This document shows positions 24,889 to 33,368 of a DNA stretch of 64,000 nucleotides, one piece after another. Each line of letters begins with the position of its first letter. Position 1 is the first letter of the stretch. A program made the position numbers and the translations under genes. Origin of the DNA: Lacipirellula parvula (lineage in GTDB: Bacteria > Planctomycetota > Planctomycetia > Pirellulales > Lacipirellulaceae); the NCBI RefSeq assembly GCF_009177095.1, contig NZ_AP021861.1, forward strand, positions 6,368,501 through 6,432,500, in the 5' to 3' direction. The notes beneath the pieces were generated by a model, which was not told the origin of the DNA, searched no databases, and was given only the letters and a program-made list of their open reading frames with translations.

Positions 24889-27066
24889 CTACTCTTCAGA
24901 AGTAGCAGCCGCCGCCGGAGTGCGTTTAATCGCCGCCGCATGGCTCGCCGGATCGACGATGATCACATTGTCGCCGTAGTCAGTCTCTTCCGTCGGCTCT
25001 TTAATCTTCCGCCCGCGGTCGTCGAGCTTCATATCCGCGTCGGCGGTCACCCGTTTCGCGACAGTGACGAGCTGGCCGTATAAGTTGTCGCGATCAACGC
25101 CGTTCAGCTCGTGCACCGCCGTGGCGACTTCCTTCAAATACCGCATGAAGATGTCACGCCGATCGCCCTGCTGCTTCACCCGCATCCGCTTGCGGACGTA
25201 CATGCCAAGCTTTCGACCCACTGCCTGCAAGCCGAGGCGAATCTCCTTTTGAATCTCCGGGTAGCTCGCGATTGCTTCCTTCGATTCGCTGGTAAACGGC
25301 ACCCACACGCTGGCGATGTGGACCATGATGTAAACCGGCCCCTTCGGCATGCCGCCGCGGGATTGGCTCAGGCCGTAGCTCCGCCAGTTGGTGCTGGTGA
25401 TCGTCTGCGTGATCGCACACGCCGCTTGTTGGAACTGCAACGGCACGCGATTGGCGTAACGCATCACTTCCATCGTTTGGCCTTCGGCGACGTTGACGTT
25501 CTGCATCGCCTGCAGCAGCCGCTCTTGCTCCTTCGGCTTCAACTGCTTGGCCGTCTGCCGAGTACCGAGCGCCGCCGCTTTCATGATGCGGTCCGCCGCG
25601 TCGCTGCCGAGCCCGTTGAAGGTATTGATCAAAAACTGCCGAATCGTGCGGGCGTCAGTCTCCTCCAACAAGTCGGACAGCAATTCTTTGTCGACGTTCT
25701 GCGTCGCCGCCGCGCCGCCGTAAGCGAGCGCGACTTCAATCTGAAATGGATTGCCGCGGTAGACAGACGGCGGTCGCGTCGCCGCGCAATAGAACTCGCC
25801 CGGCACGACTTGGTAGAGCCCCTTGAGCAGCAGCTCTTCGCCAATCGGGCAAATGCAATCCGTCGCCGGCGGGGCGATCTTCGTGCTCTGAATCGCTTGG
25901 TAGAGGGCCTCCGCTTCCGGCCGCCCCAGCTTGCGCGTCATCGCCCGCGGCGAGACCTTGGCCGTCGTGCAAATCTTCTTCGCCACGGCCGGCGAAACCC
26001 GCGAGAATTTCGTCGACAGGAACTGCGTGATTGACATGCCCTCCGCTTCGGCGAGCATCGCCGCCAGCCGGCCGAGCTCGATGCCGTACGGATGCGGCAG
26101 AATCTCCTTCGGCTCCGGCGGCAGCTTGTCGGCGGCCCGCTGGTAGTCGCGGGTGCTCCCCTCCGGGTCGGTATAGTGGAGCGTGATGTGGGGATTCGCA
26201 ATCGCGGTCTGGTGCAGGTACTCGTCGACGCTGCCGCGACCACGGTTGTACTTTGCTTCGAGCTCGATCGTTACTCGCGTGCCGTGCGGTTGATCGACCC
26301 ACTCGATGCCATGCTTCTCGATGTCCTTCGCGCCTTTGTCGCCAGGGGCGATGTCGACCCCTTCGCCGCCGCCGTTGAGAATTTTGGGCTCGTTGCGCTT
26401 CGTGTCGATCTGAATTTCGTAGTAGTGGGCCGGCTTCTTCGCCGAGATCCGCGAGATGATCTTCACCGGCTTGCCGGTCGTCTGCACGCCGTACATGCCG
26501 GCCGCGCTAATGCCGATGCCCTGCTGCCCGCGGCTCTGCCGCAGGCGATGGAACTTCGAACCATACAGCAGCTTGCCGAAGATCAGCGGGATCTGTTTTT
26601 TGACAATGCCGGGGCCGTTGTCCTGAACGCCGATCTTGTAGCGGTCGGTCGAGGTCTGTTCGATGTGAACCCAAATCTCCGGCAGGATGCCCGCCTCTTC
26701 GCAGGCGTCGAGCGAGTTGTCGACCGCTTCCTTAATCGTGGTGAGCAGCGCCTTCCGCGGATTGTCGAACCCAAGCAAGTGGCGGTTCTTCGCGAAGAAC
26801 TCGCTCACCGAGATGTCGCGCTGCTTCGACGCCATCGACTGCGCCGTCGCACGCCGGCCGGTCGACTTGCCGCCAGCCGGGGCCTCATCGGCGACGTCAT
26901 CGACTTCCGTGGCCGCGTCTTCAGCGGCAGCCGACTCCTCGGCCTCCGCCTCGGCAGCTTTCGGCGCGGCTTTCCGCTTGGCGGTACTCGCCGCCGCAGG
27001 AGCCTTTTTCTTCTTCGTCGCCAAGGCCGGGACGGAACGCTTCTGAATTGGTTTGCGGGTCGCCAA
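24889..27066 (-). CDS. top6B: DNA topoisomerase VI subunit B (GHKL ATPase)
   Basis: 725 residues. An Ala/Lys-rich, probably disordered N-terminal extension (1-85) precedes SVSEFFAKNRHLLGFDNP, the usual start of archaeal subunit B. The GHKL ATP site is complete: N box KEAVDNSLDA (113-121), DNGPGI (149-154) and SRGQQGIGISAAG (180-185 GQQGIG). The H2TH and transducer regions follow (KFSRVSPAVAKKICTTAKVS; later ITSTNWRSYGLSQSRGGMPKG). Archaeal subunit B is about 530-620 residues; this one is longer mainly through the N-terminal tail and a C-terminal acidic stretch. It is the upstream gene of the pair. Confidence 0.92.
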   Translation of the reverse strand: MATRKPIQKRSVPALATKKKKAPAAASTAKRKAAPKAAEAEAEESAAAEDAATEVDDVADEAPAGGKSTGRRATAQSMASKQRDISVSEFFAKNRHLLGFDNPRKALLTTIKEAVDNSLDACEEAGILPEIWVHIEQTSTDRYKIGVQDNGPGIVKKQIPLIFGKLLYGSKFHRLRQSRGQQGIGISAAGMYGVQTTGKPVKIISRISAKKPAHYYEIQIDTKRNEPKILNGGGEGVDIAPGDKGAKDIEKHGIEWVDQPHGTRVTIELEAKYNRGRGSVDEYLHQTAIANPHITLHYTDPEGSTRDYQRAADKLPPEPKEILPHPYGIELGRLAAMLAEAEGMSITQFLSTKFSRVSPAVAKKICTTAKVSPRAMTRKLGRPEAEALYQAIQSTKIAPPATDCICPIGEELLLKGLYQVVPGEFYCAATRPPSVYRGNPFQIEVALAYGGAAATQNVDKELLSDLLEETDARTIRQFLINTFNGLGSDAADRIMKAAALGTRQTAKQLKPKEQERLLQAMQNVNVAEGQTMEVMRYANRVPLQFQQAACAITQTITSTNWRSYGLSQSRGGMPKGPVYIMVHIASVWVPFTSESKEAIASYPEIQKEIRLGLQAVGRKLGMYVRKRMRVKQQGDRRDIFMRYLKEVATAVHELNGVDRDNLYGQLVTVAKRVTADADMKLDDRGRKIKEPTEETDYGDNVIIVDPASHAAAIKRTPAAAATSEE

Positions 27067-27138
27067 GGCGACTACTCCTGTTCGAGTCGGTCGACCAAGC
27101 AGGTCGACGCGCGAGGTCTCTTCGTGATGAAAGTCTTC

Positions 27139-27230
27139 TGTGGGAGGCGTCTCCGACGCCGATTCCGCTCACCACCCTAGGCCACTGTGGTTTCGCCGCG
27201 CTGCTTCGGGGTCGGAGACCCCTCCCACAA
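27139..27230. repeat. 93-bp asymmetric palindromic repeat, copy E
   Basis: Starts TGTGGGAGGCGTCTCCGACG and ends GGGGTCGGAGACCCCTCCCA (plus CAA). Each end has its own inner palindrome: GGCGTC-TCC-GACGCC at the left and GGGGTC-GGA-GACCCC at the right. Related copies: 30664, 47488 (reversed), 48230 (reversed). Confidence 0.85.
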
Positions 27231-27530
27231 ATCGAAAGGCTTCCTGGCCCCTATCGGCAATCGCAAGCCCACGATTCGCCGCATGTCAAAAGGTAGCGAT
27301 CGCAGCGATTGTAGCGGCCAAATCCGGCGATTCCCACCCGCTGCGGCATGCTACCACCGGCATAAGCGGCGCGGGTGTTACGGCTGGCAGACAAAAACTC
27401 ATCGTCACAGCCCGGACGATCCGACACACAGAACAACGAGGGGGACTTTTCGATCAACCGGCCTGCCAGGCCAGGGGTCAGCTTCCCCTCCCTACCCGCC
27501 CACCCGCGAGGGCCATCCCCTCGCACCTCG

Positions 27531-27554
27531 GACTGGTCGCTTCAGCGACGAGTC
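27531..27554 (+). repeat. Hairpin upstream of the 27634 gene, related to that at 28067
   Basis: GACTGGTCGCT and AGCGACGAGTC form a stem with one mismatch. It is preceded by CACCTCG and followed by CCGCCCTGCC, as at 28067. It lies about 80 bases upstream of the start codon, so it may be a leader structure or a dispersed repeat. Confidence 0.45.
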
Positions 27555-27633
27555 CCGCCCTGCCGGGAAGCCCAGGCTTCCACAGACCCGCCCCAACCGA
27601 ATACTCCCCGAACTCCAAACGAAGGAGCGTTTC

Positions 27634-28026
27634 ATGTCGATTCGCGTCATGGCACTCGCGCTCGTCGCCGCCGGCGTCGTCGCGTCGGTCGCCTCGTCAG
27701 CCCAGGCTGAAGAAGGTCTCTACAAGCGCGTCATCAGCTACCAGAACAAGCAAGACTTGTTCTACAACTTCTACGAAGGTCCAGATCCGAGCGGCACGAC
27801 CACGGCGATGTACATCGCGCCCCGTCCAGTGCCGGCGTACGTTGGCCACACCTACACGACGTATCAGCCCTTCATGCCGCACGAGTACACCTACAAGCAC
27901 ACCCGCTCGAACTACGCCTACGCCCCCGGCGCCGGCTGGTCGCGGTCGAAGGTTCGTTACCGCACGGGCGGCCTGTGGCTCGACCACTGGGCGGCTGGCA
28001 TCGACCCCGTCTTCTGCTGCCACTAA
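27634..28026 (+). CDS. Small exported Tyr-rich protein of unknown function
   Basis: 130 residues from ATG 27634, with GAAGGAG nine bases upstream (the longer open frame upstream is repeat-derived). Signal peptide about 1-25 (SSAQA). The mature part is rich in Tyr and His, with YQNKQDLFYNFYEGPDPSGT, YIAPRPVPAYVGHTYTTYQP and CCH at the end. The two terminal cysteines could bind a partner. I do not recognise the family. The next gene, 28181, encodes another small exported Tyr/Trp-rich protein, so the two may work together. Confidence 0.75.
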   Translation: MSIRVMALALVAAGVVASVASSAQAEEGLYKRVISYQNKQDLFYNFYEGPDPSGTTTAMYIAPRPVPAYVGHTYTTYQPFMPHEYTYKHTRSNYAYAPGAGWSRSKVRYRTGGLWLDHWAAGIDPVFCCH

Positions 28027-28066
28027 GCCGCAGCGGCACGGATGCCCAAATACTCTCCCCACCTCG

Positions 28067-28090
28067 GACTGGTTGCTTAAGCAACCAGTC
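28067..28090 (+). terminator. Perfect 24-base palindrome, terminator or leader hairpin
   Basis: GACTGGTTGCTT followed by its exact complement AAGCAACCAGTC. It lies 41 bases past the 27634 gene stop and 91 bases before the 28181 start, so it could end the first transcript or sit in the leader of the second. Confidence 0.55.
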
Positions 28091-28180
28091 CAGCCCTGCC
28101 CAAACGCGTCCCGCCTAAATCACTGAACGCAGCCAGCCTCCCCCGCTGGCTGCTTCATCCCCACACAAAGGAAGCGTCAC

Positions 28181-28555
28181 GTGAACAAGTCGCTTGCCGC
28201 CTGCACGCTGGCCGTGGCCGCCGCCATCGCCGCCTGCCCGGCGATCGCCACGGCCGAGATGCCGTACCTGAAACCGCTCCGCCGCGCGAGCATGTACAAC
28301 TGGCACGCCCAGTATGCGTACACCAACTACGGCGTGCCGACCTCGCTGGTCGTTCCGCCGACGGCGCAGCTCCAAACCAACTGGAGCTGGGGCGCCCCGA
28401 GCATGCGCGTCTCGCGGATCGACCACCAGTACACCCGCAACTACGCCGGCCAAGGCGCTGCAGGTCCGTGGGCGTACACGCCCCACCACCCGCAAGACAC
28501 CGCCCAGTTCGGCGTCTACTACGTCCGTGCTCCGTGGTATCCCACCCAGCGGTAA
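28181..28555 (+). CDS. Small exported protein of unknown function
   Basis: 124 residues with a GTG start at 28181, supported by AAAGGAAG nine bases upstream. Signal peptide about 1-25 (AIATA). The mature part has MPYLKPLRRASMYNWHAQYA, WSWGAPSMRVSRIDHQYTRN and YYVRAPWYPTQR. It shares the size, exported nature and aromatic-rich composition of the 27634 product, but I cannot align the two confidently. An intrinsic terminator follows at 28631. Confidence 0.72.
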   Translation: MNKSLAACTLAVAAAIAACPAIATAEMPYLKPLRRASMYNWHAQYAYTNYGVPTSLVVPPTAQLQTNWSWGAPSMRVSRIDHQYTRNYAGQGAAGPWAYTPHHPQDTAQFGVYYVRAPWYPTQR

Positions 28556-28861
28556 GCAAACGTGGCGCTCGCCCAGCGCCACGCTGATTCAATCGGCGCC
28601 GCGATCCCCCTCGCGACGCGATTCCCCCAGCAGCCCCGACCTAGCTAGGTCGGGGCTGTTTTCGCATAGAGACGCAGCCGCGCTCGCATTTCGTCACACA
28701 AATCCCCATCCCCGGCCCCACGCGTTTCACGCCAACTCCTCGCCCCCCATTCCCACCTACGCCCTCTGCCTCCGGCGCCATATACTAAACGAAGGCGACA
28801 TTTTTTTGCGTTCAGTCGCTATTTGCTTACGAATCGACCGCTACGCGAGAAGGTGACCTCC
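28556..28861. other. 306-base spacer before def
   Basis: Holds the terminator at 28631-28662 and, closer to def, an AT-rich patch CATTTTTTTGCG at about 28799-28810. No gene is visible. Confidence 0.55.
28631..28662 (+). terminator. Intrinsic terminator
   Basis: A perfect 28-base palindrome (CAGCCCCGACCTAG and its complement) followed by four T residues at 28659-28662, 75 bases after the exported-protein gene. The best terminator in the window. Confidence 0.85.
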
Positions 28862-29449
28862 TTGAGCCTCGAAATCATCCACTACCCCCACCCGACGCTC
28901 CGCTACGTGTCGCGTCCGCTGAAGCGCGTCGACGCCGAGCTCAAGGAAATGGTCGCCGAGATGTTCGCACTGATGTACGAACACGACGGCATCGGGCTCG
29001 CCGCAAATCAGGTCGATTTGCCGTACCGTCTCTTCGTCTGCAATCCTTCGGGCGACCCCGAGCAAAAAGAGTCGGAGCATGTCTTCATTAACCCCGTGAT
29101 CCTCAAAGGCTCGGGGCAACACGAACGCGAGGAAGGTTGCCTCAGCATCCCCGGCGTTTACGCACCGGTGACTCGCAAGGAAAAGATCACCGTCCAAGCC
29201 TACAACCTCGCCGGCGAAGAAATCACCGGCGAACTCGACGGCCTGTTCGCGCGCGTGGTCCAGCACGAAACCGACCACCTCGACGGCCGCCTCTTCATCG
29301 ACCGCCTGACGCCGACGGAACTCGCCGACATCTCGGGCGAACTTGAAGAATTCGAAATCGACTTCGAAAGCCGCCGCAACGTCGGCGAGCTTCCCACCGA
29401 CGAACAGATCGCCGCGCGGATCGATGAACTCGTCCGTCTGCGGACGTAG
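28862..29449 (+). CDS. def: Peptide deformylase
   Basis: 195 residues if TTG 28862 is the start (protein MSLEIIHYPHP, aligning with typical deformylase N-termini); AGAAGGTG lies just upstream. GTG 28853 is the main alternative. All three motifs are present: GIGLAANQV, EGCLSIPG and QHETDHLDG, the last holding the metal-binding HExxH. It removes formyl groups from nascent proteins in the cytoplasm. A C-terminal acidic tail of about 35 residues follows the catalytic core. fmt comes next on the same strand after 133 bases, the common def-fmt pairing. Confidence 0.93.
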   Translation: MSLEIIHYPHPTLRYVSRPLKRVDAELKEMVAEMFALMYEHDGIGLAANQVDLPYRLFVCNPSGDPEQKESEHVFINPVILKGSGQHEREEGCLSIPGVYAPVTRKEKITVQAYNLAGEEITGELDGLFARVVQHETDHLDGRLFIDRLTPTELADISGELEEFEIDFESRRNVGELPTDEQIAARIDELVRLRT

Positions 29450-29458
29450 TTTTTTTGG

Positions 29459-29563
29459 CCGCGAGAAGGCACAGAAGGCGCAAGAAGAAAAGCATGGAGC
29501 CCGCGAAGCACGCGAGCAATGTTTTTCCTTTTTGCGATTCCTGCGTCTCTTCGCGGCCAACGC
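29459..29563. repeat. Inverted repeat between def and fmt
   Basis: Left arm GGCCGCGAGAAGGCACAGAA and right arm ending in GTCTCTTCGCGGCC; the word AGAAGGC recurs in the left arm. It separates two genes that normally share a transcript. Confidence 0.6.
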
Positions 29564-29582
29564 ATTTTTAAGGACATCGGCG

Positions 29583-30569
29583 ATGCGATTAGTGATGCTC
29601 GGCACCGGCCCGTTCGCGGTTCCCACGTTACGGCGCCTCGCCGCCTCACCGCACGAAGTGCTGCGCGTGATCACGCGTCCCCCGCGCGGCCGCCGACCTG
29701 AAGCCCCGCCGATGCAAGTCGCCGCCGAGGAACTCAACCTTCCCCTCTGGCAGCCCGACACGGTCAACTCAGAAGACAGCCGCTTGCGGCTTAGCGCCGA
29801 CGCCCCCGAACTCCTAGTGGTCTGCGACTACGGCGAGATCCTCAAGCCCGAAACGCTCGCCCTCACCCCGCACGGCGGCATCAACCTCCACGGCTCGCTG
29901 CTGCCGAAGTACCGCGGCGCCGCCCCCGTGCAGTGGGCCGTCCTCAACGGCGACGCGGAAACGGGCAACACCGTCATCCAAATGACCGCCGGCCTCGACG
30001 CGGGCCCCTGCCTCGGCATCGATGTGCTGCCGATCGACCCCGACGAATCGGCCGGCGCGCTCGAAGCCCGCCTCGCGGCCCGCGGCGGCGATTTGGTCCT
30101 CACCGTGATCGACGCCCTCGCTGCCGGCACGGCGACGCCGATCAAACAAGACCGCCAACAAGCCAGCAAAGCTCCCCGCCTCGAAAAAGAGCACGGCGCC
30201 ATCGACTGGTCCCGCGACGCCCAGGCGATCAAAAACCAAGTCCGCGCCCTAGATCCCTGGCCGCGAGCCTACACCAGCTGGCAGCGCATCAGCGAGCCGG
30301 GGGGTTCATCCCCCCGGTCTTCATCCCCCGGCTCCTCCCCCCAAGAACCCCTCCGCCTCATCCTCCACCGCACGAGCGTCATCGCCCCCTCCCCCAATCC
30401 CGCCGCGGCCCCCGGCACGGTCCTCGAAGCCGGCCCCCGCCTGCTCGTCGCCACCGGCGCCGGCGCCCTCGAAATCCTCGCCCTCCAGCCCGCCGGCAAA
30501 CGCGTCATGGAAGCCGCCGAATTCCTCCGCGGCTACCAACTCCCCATTGGCGCCCTCCTGGGTACATAG
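29583..30569 (+). CDS. fmt: Methionyl-tRNA formyltransferase with an in-frame palindromic insertion
   Basis: 328 residues from ATG 29583 (protein MRLVMLGTGPFAVPTL). Family motifs are present: HGGINLHGSLLPKYRGAAPVQ with the catalytic region, DLVLTV, and KEHGAIDWSRDAQAI. It formylates initiator Met-tRNA. Near residue 235, SEPGGSSPRSSSPGSSPQEP interrupts the C-terminal domain; this stretch is encoded by the palindromic element at 30291-30323 plus CCCCCGGCTCC-rich sequence. The element resembles 16366-16395, so it probably inserted in frame. The catalytic domain looks intact, so the enzyme is likely active. Confidence 0.9.
   Translation: MRLVMLGTGPFAVPTLRRLAASPHEVLRVITRPPRGRRPEAPPMQVAAEELNLPLWQPDTVNSEDSRLRLSADAPELLVVCDYGEILKPETLALTPHGGINLHGSLLPKYRGAAPVQWAVLNGDAETGNTVIQMTAGLDAGPCLGIDVLPIDPDESAGALEARLAARGGDLVLTVIDALAAGTATPIKQDRQQASKAPRLEKEHGAIDWSRDAQAIKNQVRALDPWPRAYTSWQRISEPGGSSPRSSSPGSSPQEPLRLILHRTSVIAPSPNPAAAPGTVLEAGPRLLVATGAGALEILALQPAGKRVMEAAEFLRGYQLPIGALLGT
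30291..30323. repeat. Short palindromic element inside fmt
   Basis: AGCGAGCCGGGGGG, TTCAT, CCCCCCGGTC, stem of eight bases at 30297-30304 and 30310-30317. It is read in frame as part of fmt. Confidence 0.7.
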
Positions 30570-30878
30570 CCACAGGTTCCCACCCGCGTCCCGCCCACCA
30601 CCCCACCCCGCCCATTTAGCCGCGTGCATGAGCCCGCGCCGCCCCCAGCGATAGAAATCGCTCTTGTGGGAGGCGTCTCCGACGCCGATACCGTTTTCCA
30701 CTGCAAGCAGCCGTGGTAGTTCAACGCTGCTTCGGGGTCGGAGACCCCTCCCACAATTTTGGGCAGAGTCCGCCCCAGCCGAGCCCCCACGCAAGTCCCC
30801 TCGTCCCGCCAGCCGATTTCACGCTATGATGCAAGTTCGCAGGAAGCGTCCGCGCCTCGGCCAAAGGAGGGCCGTGCG
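30570..30878. other. 309-base spacer with palindromic repeat copy F
   Basis: Bases 30664-30756 are copy F of the 93-bp asymmetric palindrome. The ribosome site of the next gene (AAAGGAGG, 30863-30870) ends the stretch. Nothing else is assignable. Confidence 0.6.
30664..30756. repeat. 93-bp asymmetric palindromic repeat, copy F
   Basis: Begins TTGTGGGAGGCGTCTCCGAC and ends GAGACCCCTCCCACAA, in the same orientation as copy E. Confidence 0.85.
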
Positions 30879-31061
30879 ATGGTTGATCGGTTCGATATGC
30901 TGATGTTCGCCATCGCCGGCTACGTGGCGATCGTCACCCTCGTCCGGCTGATGATCTCCCGCCGCGACGAGGTCGTCGGCTACCTCCGCACCCAACTCGA
31001 ACGCCAAGCCGCCGAAGCCGCCGCTCAGGCCGCCGAGGAAGAAGACCGCGACGCCGCGTAA
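30879..31061 (+). CDS. Small single-span membrane protein
   Basis: 60 residues from ATG 30879, with an excellent AAAGGAGG eight bases upstream. Residues about 8-26 are a membrane helix (MFAIAGYVAIVTLVRLMI), followed by a basic patch ISRRDEV and a coiled, charged tail rich in Ala, Glu and Gln (LERQAAEAAAQAAEEEDRDAA). The helix-plus-coil layout suggests an inner-membrane anchor with a cytoplasmic coiled coil. No family recognised. An inverted repeat separates it from miaB. Confidence 0.65.
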   Translation: MVDRFDMLMFAIAGYVAIVTLVRLMISRRDEVVGYLRTQLERQAAEAAAQAAEEEDRDAA

Positions 31062-31084
31062 GCCGCCAATCGCGGCAATGACCA

Positions 31085-31164
31085 AATGACGAAGCCCGAA
31101 TGACGAATGAGCCAAGCGTCTCTCGTCTTCCTATTCGTCATTCGGATTTCGTCATTCGTCATTC
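31085..31164. repeat. ATGACGAA-word inverted repeat, copy 1
   Basis: Left arm AATGACGAAGCCCGAATGAC and right arm GTCATTCGGATTTCGTCATT, each holding the word ATGACGAA (or its complement) two or more times. Copies also at 54815 and 60131. Confidence 0.75.
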
Positions 31165-31179
31165 ACCCCTCCCGTTTGC

Positions 31180-32598
31180 ATGACCAAAAAGCTCTACATC
31201 GAAACCGTCGGCTGCCAAATGAACGTGCTCGACAGCGAGCTCGTCGTCGCCAGCCTGCGCAAGCGGGGTTACGAACTCACCCACGACACCGGCGACGCCG
31301 ACACGATCCTCTTCAACACCTGCAGCGTCCGCGAACACGCCGAAGAGAAGATCTACAGCGCCCTCGGCCGCCTCAAGAACGCCAAGCAGCAGAACCCGAA
31401 CAAAATCATCGGCGTCATCGGCTGCATGGCGCAGAACCATCAGCGGACAGTCTTCGAACGCGCCCCGTACGTCGACCTCGTCGTCGGCCCCGGCCAACTG
31501 CATCAGGTTCCCGACCTGATCGACAAGATCGCCGCCGGCGGCGGACAGCAGCTGGAAGTCAGCCTCGGCCGCAAAGATGGCAGCCGCACCGAAATCGAAC
31601 GGAGCCACGAAAGCTTCGACCCGCTCCGCGACCCGACGATGCGGCCCACGCCGTTCCAGGCGTACGTCCGCATTCAAATCGGCTGCGACAAGTTCTGCAC
31701 CTACTGCATCGTCCCCAGCGTCCGCGGCCCCGAGCAAAGCCGCCACCCTGCCGACATCATCGCCGAGGCCCGCCAGCTCGCCGGCGAAGGCTGCAAGGAA
31801 ATCACGCTCCTCGGCCAAACGGTCAACAGCTACCGCTACCGCGAAGGCGACCGCACCACGCGGATGAGCGACCTGCTCTATTCACTACACGAAATCGACG
31901 GCCTCGAACGGATCAAGTTCGTCACGAACTACCCGAAGGACATGACCGACGACCTGCTCGCCGCGGTCCGCGACCTGCCGAAGGCCTGCAAGTATCTTCA
32001 CGTCCCGGCGCAAAGCGGCTCGAACCGCATGCTCCAGCGGATGAAGCGTGGCTACACGATCGAAGACTACCGCGAGATGCACCAGCGGATTCGCGAATGG
32101 CTCCCTGAGGCGGCAGTCACCAGCGACTTCATCGTCGGCTTCTCCGGCGAGACCGACGAAGATTTTGAGCTGTCGTGCGACCTGGTCCGCGAGTGCCGCT
32201 TCAAGAACAGCTTCATCTTCAAGTACAGCGTCCGCCCGGGCACGAAAGGCGCCGACCTGTACGCTGACGACATTCCGGAAGAGACGAAGCGCGTCCGCAA
32301 CAACGAACTGCTCGCGATTCAGAACGAAATCTGCGAAGCGGACAACCAGCGGTTCCTCGGCCAGCAGGTTTCGATCTTGGTCGAAGGCCGCAGCAAGGCC
32401 GCCGAACGCCGCGAGGAAACGGGCGAAGCGACCCAACTCGTGGGCCGCACGATGTGCGACCGGATCGTCGTGTTCGACGGCAACCTCCGCCAAGTCGGCC
32501 AAACGCTGCCGATCTCGATCTACGACGCCAACGCCCACACCCTCTTCGGCGCCGTGGTCACGCAACACGTCGGGCCCGAGCTCTTCTCGCTCGCGTAG
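31180..32598 (+). CDS. miaB: tRNA-2-methylthio-N6-dimethylallyladenosine synthase
   Basis: 472 residues. The N-terminal UPF0004 domain has the three cysteines of the auxiliary cluster (C12, C48, C82) in GCQMN, NTCSVRE and GCMAQ. The radical SAM motif is IGCDKFCTYC (C169, C173, C176), with downstream LGQTVNSY and VPAQSGSNRML. A C-terminal TRAM domain begins near 400. It adds a methylthio group to i6A37 in tRNAs reading codons starting with U, using SAM and iron-sulfur clusters. The length is typical. It is followed by repeat copy B. Confidence 0.94.
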   Translation: MTKKLYIETVGCQMNVLDSELVVASLRKRGYELTHDTGDADTILFNTCSVREHAEEKIYSALGRLKNAKQQNPNKIIGVIGCMAQNHQRTVFERAPYVDLVVGPGQLHQVPDLIDKIAAGGGQQLEVSLGRKDGSRTEIERSHESFDPLRDPTMRPTPFQAYVRIQIGCDKFCTYCIVPSVRGPEQSRHPADIIAEARQLAGEGCKEITLLGQTVNSYRYREGDRTTRMSDLLYSLHEIDGLERIKFVTNYPKDMTDDLLAAVRDLPKACKYLHVPAQSGSNRMLQRMKRGYTIEDYREMHQRIREWLPEAAVTSDFIVGFSGETDEDFELSCDLVRECRFKNSFIFKYSVRPGTKGADLYADDIPEETKRVRNNELLAIQNEICEADNQRFLGQQVSILVEGRSKAAERREETGEATQLVGRTMCDRIVVFDGNLRQVGQTLPISIYDANAHTLFGAVVTQHVGPELFSLA

Positions 32599-32651
32599 CC
32601 CTCGCTCCGCGTGCTCGTTCCCACGCTCCGCGCGCCTCATGAATCTTGAGG

Positions 32652-32746
32652 TCCCCTCCCCTTGAGGGGGAGGGTTAGGGAGGGGTGACGGCGCCGGGTA
32701 CCAGGGTTCCACCCCCTCCCCAGCCCTCCCCTCAAGGGGGAGGGAG
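32652..32746. repeat. 95-bp palindromic repeat family, copy B
   Basis: Same orientation as copy A; centre GGGTACCAGGGTTCCA identical to copy A. It lies 54 bases past the miaB stop. Confidence 0.85.
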
Positions 32747-32836
32747 CCAGAACATTTATGGAAGATGGCCCGGCTCGTGCACGATTAGCTCCTCTGCTCA
32801 AGGCTAGAAGAAACGCCGCACGAGTTGCAGCAACGC

Positions 32837-33190
32837 TCAACCGCGGGCCAAAAGATCACCCGTCCGGCAAGCCAAGTGGTACAGCAGCGTAATCGCCGCC
32901 GCCGCGTCGAGCCCAGCCAGCACCGCCCAGGCGAGCGATGCATCCATCGCCAGGTCGACTTCCGACATCACGGCCAGAATCCCCAACGGCGTGTAAATCA
33001 GAGCGGCCAGAATCAGCAGTTCCCGCCGCTGCGAGACGTTCAACACGGTCCCCCAGGCCACCAGCGCAATCGCCCCGGCCATCGGCACTGCCGACCAAAA
33101 CTGAGCCGAGACGACGACCGCCACTCCTGCCATGAGGAGCTTGACGCCAATGCCGGATTCGGCCGCAGAATGAAGAGGGGCGTGAGCCAT
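32837..33190 (-). CDS. Small membrane protein of unknown function
   Basis: 117 residues from ATG 33190 (GAGG three bases upstream, a close spacing). A longer in-frame extension to 33376 carries low-complexity sequence and is not preferred. Three or four hydrophobic helices: KLLMAGVAVVVSAQFWSAVP, AGAIALVAWGTVLNV, ELLILAALIYTPLGILAVM and LAWAVLAGLDAAAAITLLYHL. No family recognised. It is divergent from the 33369 gene. Confidence 0.6.
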   Translation of the reverse strand: MAHAPLHSAAESGIGVKLLMAGVAVVVSAQFWSAVPMAGAIALVAWGTVLNVSQRRELLILAALIYTPLGILAVMSEVDLAMDASLAWAVLAGLDAAAAITLLYHLACRTGDLLARG

Positions 33191-33368
33191 AACCTCATTC
33201 TGATTGCCCTTGCAATCGCGTCTAGAAAATTGCGGAAAAGTTCGGGTGACCGCTAAGGTCGGCCAAATCTCCGGTTGCTTGTGCGTCCGGCTCATCGCTT
33301 GGCGCCGCCGCCCCAAGCCGGAAGCATTAGCGCCTGGCGCCACTCCATGCGTTACAATCGGACCCGCA

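Larger units (their letters stand above)
27067..27633. other. 567-base gene-free stretch
   Basis: Between divergent top6B and the 27634 gene. Bases 27139-27230 are copy E of the 93-bp asymmetric palindrome. A CACCTCGGACTGGT hairpin lies at 27531-27554, with a second hairpin GCGAGGG-CCAT-CCCCTCGC at 27506-27523 and GGAAGC-CCAG-GCTTCC at 27568-27583. The promoter of the small exported protein gene is probably among them. Confidence 0.5.
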
